Origin: Bradyrhizobium sp. BR13661
GTDB lineage: Bacteria; Pseudomonadota; Alphaproteobacteria; Rhizobiales; Xanthobacteraceae
NCBI RefSeq assembly: GCF_029892425.1
Contig: NZ_JARXWB010000036.1
Span: 20,297 to 84,296 of the forward strand
Length of the DNA stretch: 64,000 bases
Direction of reading: 5' to 3'
The notes beneath the pieces were generated by a model. The model worked only from the letters and a program-made list of their open reading frames with translations. It had not been told where the DNA came from and did no database searches. This document shows positions 54,972 to 62,342 of this stretch, one piece after another. A program made the translations under genes and the position numbers. Position 1 is the stretch's first letter. Each line of letters begins with the position of its first letter.

Positions 54972-55399
54972 ACCGCGCGGCTGTGGATTTGTGCGCAGCA
55001 AGTGGCTCGTGCGGGCTCGCGAATCCGGCATAGTCGACCTGTGGATATGCTGCGGACAGGCTGTGGAGTGCTGTGGATTCCGACCGCAGATGTGTTTACG
55101 CGCGCCCTATCTGGGCAAGATATCGTCATATCTCTGTCAAATAACCTCACCAGATGATTCTCCGGTTGCGCGGATCATTGCGCAGGACGAGACCATTTGG
55201 TTCTCCCGAATTCGGAATTGCGTGCCGTAGCGGGCCTCCCGCGCGAACAGTTTTTGTGCAGCTGCCTGCCCAAATCGCGGGCCCCCTCAATCCAATTTTT
55301 TGTACGCCCGCGGACAAGCTTTTCGACTCGCCCTCCACCTAGGCTCCCTTCCGAGATCTGGAACATGGCCAATGCCATGACAATTCGAAGGAGCAGGAG
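54972..55399. other. Gene-free leader upstream of the amino-acid/amide cluster
   Basis: A 428-bp region with no supportable gene. Its first 110 bp contain four CTGTGGA repeats (54981, 55039, 55061, 55071). The rest is A/T-richer near 55300, where the promoter of the binding-protein operon is expected, but no clear hexamers are defended. Confidence 0.45.
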
Positions 55400-56314
55400 A
55401 TGCAGACACGGATATTACCCCAGGCGCGGGGGATGTCGCGCGCATTGCCGTGGCGCAAGGCCGCGCTCGGCGCCGCCATCGCGCTCGGCCTCGTCGCCGC
55501 CGCACCGCTGAGCGCGCAGGCCGCAGCGCCCGCCGCCTGCGCCGCGCTTCAAGGGAAATATCCGGACTGGAAGGGCAAGACGCTCGTCAACGCCATCAAC
55601 CCGCACACGCCGGGTTATGAGACCATCGATCCGAAGGATCCCAGCAAATATATCGGCTTCGACATCGATCTCGGCGAAGCCATCGGCGACTGCCTCGGCT
55701 TCAAGCTGACCTACAAGCCGGTGACGTTCGCGGCGCTCCTGACCACGCTCGCCGCGGGCCAGGCCGACATCGTGATCTCCGACATCTACGCCACCAAGGA
55801 GCGCGCCAAGGCGGCCGACTTCATTACCTACTCAAAAGTGTTCGACGGCGTGCTGGTCGCCAAGGGCAATCCGAAGGGCATCAACGGCATCAACATGTCG
55901 ATGTGCGGCGCGGCTGCGGCGGAAAACACCGGTTACGTCGAGGTGCCGCTGGTGCAGGCCCTCGCGCCGGAGTGCAAGAAGGCCGGCAAGGCAGAGCCGA
56001 CGGTCCAGCTCTACGACAACAACGCCAACTGCATCCAAGCGATCCTCGCCGGTCGCGCCGACACCTATGTCAACGACGTCAATACCGTCGACAGCGCGGT
56101 CAAGGCCTATCCGGACAAGTTGGAGAAGGCGATCGCGGTGACGATCCCGTACTCGGTCGGCATTGCCGTGCCGAAGGACAAGCCGACGTTCCGCGACGCG
56201 GTGCTCGCCGCGCTGATCGAGGTGCAGAAGGCCGGCATTCACATGGAGCTTCTGAAGAAGCATGGGCTCGATGTGGGCAACTTCAAGGAGCCGGACATCC
56301 TGACGGCTGACTGA
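55400..56314 (+). CDS. Polar-amino-acid-type ABC transporter binding protein
   Basis: A 304-residue periplasmic binding protein with a Sec signal (AALGAAIALGLVAAAPLSAQ). Mature features are SBP_bac_3-like: YIGFDIDLGEAIGDCLGFKL, LAAGQADIVISDIYATKERA, VFDGVLVAKGNPKGIN and AILAGRADTYVNDVNTVDSA. GGAGCAGGAG precedes the ATG. It is followed, across a palindromic repeat, by a permease-ATPase fusion and two acetamidase genes, suggesting an amide or amino-acid amide ligand (inference). Family alone predicts an amino acid. Confidence 0.88.
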   Translation: MQTRILPQARGMSRALPWRKAALGAAIALGLVAAAPLSAQAAAPAACAALQGKYPDWKGKTLVNAINPHTPGYETIDPKDPSKYIGFDIDLGEAIGDCLGFKLTYKPVTFAALLTTLAAGQADIVISDIYATKERAKAADFITYSKVFDGVLVAKGNPKGINGINMSMCGAAAAENTGYVEVPLVQALAPECKKAGKAEPTVQLYDNNANCIQAILAGRADTYVNDVNTVDSAVKAYPDKLEKAIAVTIPYSVGIAVPKDKPTFRDAVLAALIEVQKAGIHMELLKKHGLDVGNFKEPDILTAD

Positions 56315-56323
56315 GTGCGGTTT

Positions 56324-56453
56324 ACCTCTCCCCGACGGGGAGAGGTCGGCGCGAAGCGCCGGGTGAGGGGGGCGCGGCAAATTCGGTGCGGCGTAAGCCC
56401 TCACCCGGATCGCATCTGACGATGCGATCCGACCTCTCCCTACGGGAGAGGTG
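56324..56453. repeat. Multi-hairpin intergenic repeat between binding protein and permease
   Basis: A 130-bp element beginning acctctccccgacggggaga and ending ctccctacgggagaggt. The ends are inverted copies of each other, and it contains nested hairpins: CTCTCCCCGACGGGGAGAG, GGCGCGAAGCGCC, GGATCGCATC/GATGCGATCC and CTCTCCCTACGGGAGAG. GGGTGAGGG and CCCTCACCC pair across it. Similar elements are common in Bradyrhizobium intergenic regions (from memory). Placed inside an operon, it could uncouple binding protein from permease expression. Confidence 0.8.
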
Positions 56454-56513
56454 AACCGAGCCCGGCTCACTCGCCTTCTGCCAACCTCATTCCGCTTTGA
56501 TGACTGCCGACTG

Positions 56514-58139
56514 ATGTCGCTCTTCCTGCACTATCTGAGCATGCCGTATCTGCTCGAGGGCATCGAGCTCACCCTCGAGGTGACTGCCCTCGGGCTCGGG
56601 GGCGGATTGATCCTCGGATTGATCCTCGCCGGCATGCAGCTCTCCCGCTTCTGGGTACCGGCGGCGATCGCCCGGGGGTATACCGTGATCTTCCGCGGCA
56701 CGCCGCTGATCCTCCAGATGGTGTTCGCCTACGACGCGCTGCCGCATATCGGCATCAAGCTGCCGGCGGTGCTGGCCGCCGGTCTCGCGCTCGCCTGCAA
56801 CGAGGCGCCGTTCATCGCCGAGATGTTCCGCGCCGGCGTGCTCGGCGTCGATCGCGGCCAGGTGACGGCAGGCCAGGCGCTCGGCATGACCCCGCGGATC
56901 CTGATGTGGCGGGTGATCGCGCCGCAGGCGATCCGCACCATGATCCCCGCGTTTGGCAACGAGGCCGTAAGCGCCCTGAAGAATTCCTCGCTCGCCTCCG
57001 TCGTCGCGGTCCAGGAGCTGACGCTGCGCTCGACCCAGCTGGCGTCCTCGACCTTCGATTTTTTCTCGATCTTCTTCGCTTCGGGCCTGCTGTACCTCGT
57101 GCTGACCTTTGCCATCAGCGCCATCCAGCTCTTCACTGAGTGGTTGCTCGATCTCGACCGCACCACAAGCCGCGAGCGCAAGCTCGCCGACTATCTGCCG
57201 TGGCGCCGCTTCGATCTCGCCACCAGGCTTGAACTCGCCGACGCGACCGTCGTCGCCGATCCCGAACAGGCGCCGGCCGAGCTCGCGGACACGCCGCCGC
57301 TGGCCTTGACCCGCGAAGAGCGCGCCCGGCGCGCCGCCACGATCGCGCGCAACAATATCGCGGTCGAGGCCAAGGATCTCACCAAGAGCTACGGCCAGCA
57401 AAAAGTGCTCGGCGGTCTTGATCTCACCGTGCGCGTCGGCGAGGTGGTCGCGCTGCTCGGGCCGAGCGGCTCCGGCAAGAGCACTTTGCTCCGCTGCATC
57501 AACCATCTCGAAAGCTGGGATGGAGGCACCGTGCGCGTCGGCGGCCGCCGTCTCGGTTTCGACGACGATGGAAAATTGCTGTCGCCGCGGGCGATCGCCA
57601 ACGAGCGGGCGACCGTCGGCGTCGGCATGGTGTTCCAGCAATTCAATTTGTTCGCCCATTTGTCGGCGAAGGAGAACGTCGCCGGTCCCTTGCGCTGGGT
57701 CCACGGGATGACCCGCATCGATGCCGACCGCCGCGCCACGGAGTTGCTCGACCGCGTCGGCCTGTTGCATCGCGCCGATGCGTTGCCGCGGCATCTGTCC
57801 GGCGGCCAGCAGCAGCGCGTCGCGATCGCCCGGGCGCTGGCGCCGAACCCGAGCGTGCTTCTCCTGGACGAGCCGACCTCCGCGCTTGATCCGGAGCTTG
57901 TCAACGAAGTGCTGGAAGTGATCCGGCGCCTCGCCATCGACGATGGCCTCACCATGATCATCTCAACCCACCAGATCCGCTTCGCCGATGAGGTCGCCGA
58001 CCGCGTCGCGTTCCTGAGCGGCGGCACGATCCTCGAGGAGGGGCCGGCGCACGAGGTGCTCTCCAACCCGCGCAATCCGCTGACCGCACGTTTCCTCAGC
58101 GTGATGGAAGCCGACAAGACCCCGGAGGCGGTGCGATGA
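56514..58139 (+). CDS. Amino-acid-type ABC permease fused to ATPase
   Basis: A 541-residue fusion. Residues ~1-225 are a HisM/GlnP-type permease: LLEGIELTLEVTALGLGGGL, FRGTPLILQMVFAYDALPHI, and EAA loop TAGQALGMTPRILMWRVIAP before EAVSALKNSSLASVVAVQEL. After a ~60-residue linker comes a GlnQ-type ABC ATPase with Walker A GPSGSGKST (316-324), Q-loop GMVFQQFNLFAHLSAKENVA, signature LSGGQQQR (428-435) and VLLLDEPTSALDPELVNEVL. ATG 56514 is chosen because upstream codons fall in the repeat. A single-chain half-transporter presumably homodimerises. Confidence 0.9.
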   Translation: MSLFLHYLSMPYLLEGIELTLEVTALGLGGGLILGLILAGMQLSRFWVPAAIARGYTVIFRGTPLILQMVFAYDALPHIGIKLPAVLAAGLALACNEAPFIAEMFRAGVLGVDRGQVTAGQALGMTPRILMWRVIAPQAIRTMIPAFGNEAVSALKNSSLASVVAVQELTLRSTQLASSTFDFFSIFFASGLLYLVLTFAISAIQLFTEWLLDLDRTTSRERKLADYLPWRRFDLATRLELADATVVADPEQAPAELADTPPLALTREERARRAATIARNNIAVEAKDLTKSYGQQKVLGGLDLTVRVGEVVALLGPSGSGKSTLLRCINHLESWDGGTVRVGGRRLGFDDDGKLLSPRAIANERATVGVGMVFQQFNLFAHLSAKENVAGPLRWVHGMTRIDADRRATELLDRVGLLHRADALPRHLSGGQQQRVAIARALAPNPSVLLLDEPTSALDPELVNEVLEVIRRLAIDDGLTMIISTHQIRFADEVADRVAFLSGGTILEEGPAHEVLSNPRNPLTARFLSVMEADKTPEAVR

Positions 58140-58182
58140 GCGCTGCCTTCGCAAGGTTCAAGACCCCCGAAGAGGCCACCTC

Positions 58183-59424
58183 ATGAAGCATTTCACGCTG
58201 CCGGTTTCGCCGAATACCGTCCACTGGGGCTATTTCTCCAAGAAAGTCGCGCCGGCCTTGACGCTGCGCTCGGGCGATCGCGCCACCATCGAGACGCTCA
58301 CCCATCACGCCAATGACGACTACGAGCGCATGATCGCGGGCGATCCCGGCGCCGAGAGCGTGTTCCAGTGGACCCGCGAGCACAAGGCGGTGGCGCGCCG
58401 CGGCTCCGGCCCGACCGAAGGCCCGTTCATCCGCGGCGCAGGCGAGGGGATCGGCGTGCACCTGCTCACTGGTCCCGTGGCGGTCGAAGGCGCCGAGCCC
58501 GGCGACATTCTGGAGGTGCGCATCCTCGACGTCCGGCCGCGGCCGAGCTGCAGCGCCTGCCATGCCGGCCGCTGCTTCGGCTCCAATGTCGCGGCCAACT
58601 GGGGCTTTCACTATCACGACCTGATCGAGGAGCCGAAGCCGCGCGAGGTCGTCACCATCTTCGAGCTCGACACCTCGGGCGAACCCTATGCGAAGGCCGT
58701 CTACAATTACGTCTGGACCCCGCAGACCGACCCTGACGGCATCGTGCATCCGACCATCGACTATCCCGGCGTGCGCGTCGATCACGCCACCATCAAGAAG
58801 CGTGAGAACATCCTGTCGAGCGTCAAGGTGCCGGCGCGCCTGCATTTCGGCACCATGGGTCTGGCGCCGTCGGAGGCCGATTTCGTCAGCTCGATCCCGC
58901 CGAGCTACACCGGCGGCAATATCGACGACTGGCGCATCGGCAAGGGCGCGCGCATGTTCTATCCGGTCGCGGTATCAGGCGCCTATTTCTCCGTTGGCGA
59001 TCCACACGCCGCGCAAGGCGACAGTGAGCTCGGCGGCACCGCGATCGAGACCTCGCTGACCGGCGATTTCGAATTCATCCTGCACAAGAAGGCCGATCTG
59101 GTCGGCACCAACCTGGAAGGTCTCGACCATCCCATGCTCGAGACCGACCACGCCTGGTCGTTCTACGGCTTCACCTATCCGAACTATCTCGCAGCGCTCG
59201 GCGCCGAGGCACAAACCGAGATTGCCAATCACTCGAGCCTCGACCGTGCGATGCGCGATGCGTTCCGGAAACTGCGCCGGTTCCTGATGACCGTGCATGG
59301 TCTCAGCGAGGACGAGGCGATCTCGCTGATGTCGGTAGGCGCCGATTTCGGCGTCACCCAGGTCGTCGACGCCAATTGGGGTGTCCACGGCACGATCCGC
59401 AAGAACATCTTCCGGTGCGACTAA
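58183..59424 (+). CDS. Acetamidase/formamidase family protein (stand-alone)
   Basis: A 413-residue FmdA/AmdA-family amidohydrolase, expected to split formamide, acetamide or related small amides to the acid and ammonia in the cytoplasm. Family blocks: TVHWGYFSKK at the start, GEGIGVHLLTGPVAVEGAEP-GDILEVRILD, SYTGGNIDDWRIGKGARMFY, and GDPHAAQGDSELGGTAIETS. It carries a cysteine-rich loop, CSACHAGRCFGSN, absent from its fused paralog. It starts 43 bp after the permease-ATPase gene and is followed 35 bp later by the AraC-amidase fusion, so an operon is likely. Confidence 0.9.
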   Translation: MKHFTLPVSPNTVHWGYFSKKVAPALTLRSGDRATIETLTHHANDDYERMIAGDPGAESVFQWTREHKAVARRGSGPTEGPFIRGAGEGIGVHLLTGPVAVEGAEPGDILEVRILDVRPRPSCSACHAGRCFGSNVAANWGFHYHDLIEEPKPREVVTIFELDTSGEPYAKAVYNYVWTPQTDPDGIVHPTIDYPGVRVDHATIKKRENILSSVKVPARLHFGTMGLAPSEADFVSSIPPSYTGGNIDDWRIGKGARMFYPVAVSGAYFSVGDPHAAQGDSELGGTAIETSLTGDFEFILHKKADLVGTNLEGLDHPMLETDHAWSFYGFTYPNYLAALGAEAQTEIANHSSLDRAMRDAFRKLRRFLMTVHGLSEDEAISLMSVGADFGVTQVVDANWGVHGTIRKNIFRCD

Positions 59425-59459
59425 TGCATTGAAGGACATTTCGTTTTCGAGATGAATAC

Positions 59460-61889
59460 GTGACCAACGAACCTCACCTGCGGCCCGTCGCTGCGACGGA
59501 TGACCGCGTGCGTCTGGCACAGAGGTTGCTTCGATCGACCGCAATCTGGGTCGATCCGATGAGTTTTCGCCCGTTCACGAGCGAGTCCTACGCGCAAGAC
59601 GACCGCCCTGAAGCCTGGCGGGACGTGCTGGCTGCGGTCGGCCTGCAACCGGCGGCGAATCATTCGTTTTATGACGGACATGCGACCGCCTCGCATCGTC
59701 ATGCCACGGGCGTCGCGCTGACGCGCATGGCTGCGGGCGCGCAGAGCATCGCACCGCTCGCGCAAGCGACTGACGATCTGCCGATCGCGTTGATGCCGGT
59801 CGAGGACGGCATGGTGCTGAAAAGCACGGGCGGTCATCGCATCGTTCCCGTTGGCCATCTCGTGTTGCTGCCGCGCAGCGGCGACTGGAGCATCGTGTTC
59901 CAGCGCGACATGCGCGCCATTGTGCTGGCCGTGACCTCGGAGGCGCTGCATGGGCGCCTCTCGGGCAAACCTCGGCTCGGCGAGCCCCGCGTCGTTCCGT
60001 CAGGCGGATTCGCTGACGTCTTCGCGCGCCTGCTGGATGCGACCGCGCGCGCGCTCGACACACTCGGCGATACCGAGTGGAATGCGGTCGCGCAGTCGCT
60101 GGTCGATCTCCTGCTGACGCTCGCCCATCAGCAGGCCTCCTCGACATCGGACGCCGGATCGAGCGCGACGCAGGCCGCGCTGCTGCACCGGATCTGCCAG
60201 ACCATCGAACGCCGCCTCGACGATCCTGATTTGGTGCCGGTGCGCGTCGCACAGGCGGAGGGGATTTCCGAGCGTTATCTGCAAAAACTGTTCGAGACGG
60301 TCGGCGACAATTTTACCCATTACGTTCGCGAGCGCCGGCTGCAGCGTGCCTGGGCCGATCTGTCCAATCCAGCCGAGACGCATCGCTCGATCTCCGAAAT
60401 CGCCTACGCCTACGGCTTTGGTGACTCCGCGCATTTCAGTCGCGCCTTCCGCCATCGCTTCGGCATGCCGCCGCGCGAGTTTCGCCAGCAGGAAGCCGAA
60501 CGCGCGACCTCGCAGCCTGGCGTTGCCGGCCAGCGCGGCTGGCCGCAGGAGGCGCTGGCCCAGCTCCGTGTGCATCAGAGCGTGGAGGCCCGCAGCAACG
60601 TCTTCCGCGCGGACATTGCTGAGCCGAGAACCGCGGGGCGCCGGCATCATCATCTCCCGGTTGAGGCCAGCCGCGTCCATTGGGGCTATTTCAGCCGCTC
60701 GTTGCCACCACAGATCGAGATCGCTTCGGGCGACACCATCACCATCGAAACGCTGACCCAGCACGCTTCTGACGCGCCGGAGATGATGATCGCGGGCGAT
60801 GCTGGTGCAGAAAGCGTATTCGGCTGGACCGCCGACAAGAAGAACGTCGATCGCCGCGGTGCAGGTCCGATGGACGCAAGCGTGTTCGGCCGCGGCGCCG
60901 GCGAGGGGTTCGGCGTGCACATCTGCACGGGTCCTGTGGCGGTGAAGGACGCCCAGCCCGGCGACGTCCTCGAAGTACGCATCCTCGATATCGTGCCGCG
61001 CGCAAGTCGCAGCCCGATGCATGCCGGCCGCGTGTTCGGCTCGTCGGTCGCGGCCTGGTGGGGCTATCACTACAACGAGTTTCTCGGCGGTCCCAAGCCG
61101 CGCGAGATCGTCACGATCTACGAGATTTTTGACGACCCCGAAGAGCCGCATGCCCGCGCGCTCTACTCCTACCGCTGGGAGCCGCAGACCGATCCCTCCG
61201 GCGTCGTGCATACCACCTACGACTATCCCGGCGTCCCCGTTGCGCCGGCCACGATCAAGCGCCGGCATGCCGTGCTCGACGGCGTCCGTATTCCGCTGCG
61301 GCCGCATTTCGGCGTGATCGCGGTGGCGCCGCGCGAGGTCGATTTCGTCGACTCCGTGCCGCCATGCTATTTCGGCGGCAACCTCGACAATTGGCGGCTC
61401 GGGAAGGGATCGACCGTCTATCTTCCGGTGTCCGTTCCCGGCGCACTGCTATCGGTCGGGGATTCCCACGCCACGCAGGGCGACGGCGAGCTCAGCGGTA
61501 CCGCGATTGAATGCTCGATGACCGGCACGTTCGAGGTGATCCTGCACAAGAAGGCCGATCTCGCCGGCCAGCCCTTTGCCGATCTCTCCTATCCCCTGAT
61601 CGAGACCGAGACCGACTGGGTGCTGACCGGCTTCAGCCATCCCAATTATCTCGCCGAGTTCGGCGCGCAGGGCCAGAGCGAGGTCTATGCAACATCCTCG
61701 CTTGACCTCGCCATGAAGGATGCGTTCCGCAAGATGCGGCGCTTCCTGATGAACGTGAAGGGCCTCAGCGAGGACGAGGCGATCGCGCTGATGTCGGCCG
61801 CGGTCGATTTTGGCGTGACGCAGGTGGTCGATGGCAATTGGGGCGTGCACGCCATCCTCAGCAAGCGCCTGTTTCGGGACGCGTCTTAA
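59460..61889 (+). CDS. AraC-type regulator fused to acetamidase/formamidase
   Basis: An 809-residue continuous frame (GTG 59460; ATG 59559 possible). Residues ~35-230 form an AraC_binding_2-like domain (RPEAWRDVLAAVGLQ). Residues ~245-345 form an AraC HTH pair (VAQAEGISERYLQKLFETVG, ISEIAYAYGFGDSAHFSRAF, MPPREFR). After a ~50-residue linker, residues ~399-809 are a complete FmdA/AmdA domain with RVHWGYFSRS, GEGFGVHICTGPVAV, CYFGGNLDNWRLGKGSTVYL and GDSHATQGDGELSGTAIECS, closely like the upstream gene. The fused copy has RSPMHAGRVFGSS where the stand-alone one has CSACHAGRCFGSN. It may be a sensor using the amidase domain, or a stop-codon-loss fusion. Confidence 0.87.
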   Translation: MTNEPHLRPVAATDDRVRLAQRLLRSTAIWVDPMSFRPFTSESYAQDDRPEAWRDVLAAVGLQPAANHSFYDGHATASHRHATGVALTRMAAGAQSIAPLAQATDDLPIALMPVEDGMVLKSTGGHRIVPVGHLVLLPRSGDWSIVFQRDMRAIVLAVTSEALHGRLSGKPRLGEPRVVPSGGFADVFARLLDATARALDTLGDTEWNAVAQSLVDLLLTLAHQQASSTSDAGSSATQAALLHRICQTIERRLDDPDLVPVRVAQAEGISERYLQKLFETVGDNFTHYVRERRLQRAWADLSNPAETHRSISEIAYAYGFGDSAHFSRAFRHRFGMPPREFRQQEAERATSQPGVAGQRGWPQEALAQLRVHQSVEARSNVFRADIAEPRTAGRRHHHLPVEASRVHWGYFSRSLPPQIEIASGDTITIETLTQHASDAPEMMIAGDAGAESVFGWTADKKNVDRRGAGPMDASVFGRGAGEGFGVHICTGPVAVKDAQPGDVLEVRILDIVPRASRSPMHAGRVFGSSVAAWWGYHYNEFLGGPKPREIVTIYEIFDDPEEPHARALYSYRWEPQTDPSGVVHTTYDYPGVPVAPATIKRRHAVLDGVRIPLRPHFGVIAVAPREVDFVDSVPPCYFGGNLDNWRLGKGSTVYLPVSVPGALLSVGDSHATQGDGELSGTAIECSMTGTFEVILHKKADLAGQPFADLSYPLIETETDWVLTGFSHPNYLAEFGAQGQSEVYATSSLDLAMKDAFRKMRRFLMNVKGLSEDEAIALMSAAVDFGVTQVVDGNWGVHAILSKRLFRDAS

Positions 61890-61897
61890 ACCCAGGG

Positions 61898-62290
61898 ATG
61901 ACTCGAGTGAAATTCCACATGATCAGCGGCGGACCAAAGCCGGTCGCGCCCTTCAGCCACGCCGTCGAAACCGACGGTTTTGTCTTCGTCACCGGCCAGA
62001 TGCCGGATACGCCACACGCACCGGGCGTCCTGCCCGATGGCATCGTCGCACAAACCCGTGCCGTGATGGAGAATTTGAAACTGGTTCTTGCCGGTCTCGA
62101 TCTCGGCCTCGAGCACGTCGTGATGACGCGCGTTTACCTCACTCGCTTCAAGGAGGACTACGCCACGATGAACGAGACTTACCGCACGTACTTTGCACCC
62201 GGCTGCCTTCCGGCCCGCACCTGCGTCGGCGTCACGGGGCTTGCCTATGACGCGCTGATCGAGATCGATTTGGTCTGCCGGCGACCGTAA
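61898..62290 (+). CDS. RidA/YjgF-family protein
   Basis: A 130-residue RidA-superfamily protein: PVAPFSHAVETDGFVFVTGQ near the N-terminus, ENLKLVLAGLDLGLEHVVMT in the middle, and ARTCVGVTGLAYDALIEIDL at the C-terminus, where the Arg and the IEID stretch fit the active-site region. Canonical RidA hydrolyses reactive enamine/imine intermediates; other subgroups have unknown substrates. It starts 8 bp after the AraC-amidase fusion and probably handles a reactive nitrogen compound in the same pathway (inference). An internal ATG seven codons in is possible. Confidence 0.88.
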   Translation: MTRVKFHMISGGPKPVAPFSHAVETDGFVFVTGQMPDTPHAPGVLPDGIVAQTRAVMENLKLVLAGLDLGLEHVVMTRVYLTRFKEDYATMNETYRTYFAPGCLPARTCVGVTGLAYDALIEIDLVCRRP

Positions 62291-62342
62291 CTGTCAGTGG
62301 CCTCTACGCACGGCAAATTGCTGCACAGCCCATCTGGCAGAC

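Noticed and set aside
54981..55080. Possible replication origin from DnaA-like boxes
   Set aside because: The boxes are imperfect, there is no A/T-rich unwinding region, and no origin-associated genes (dnaA, hemE, parAB, repABC) are nearby.
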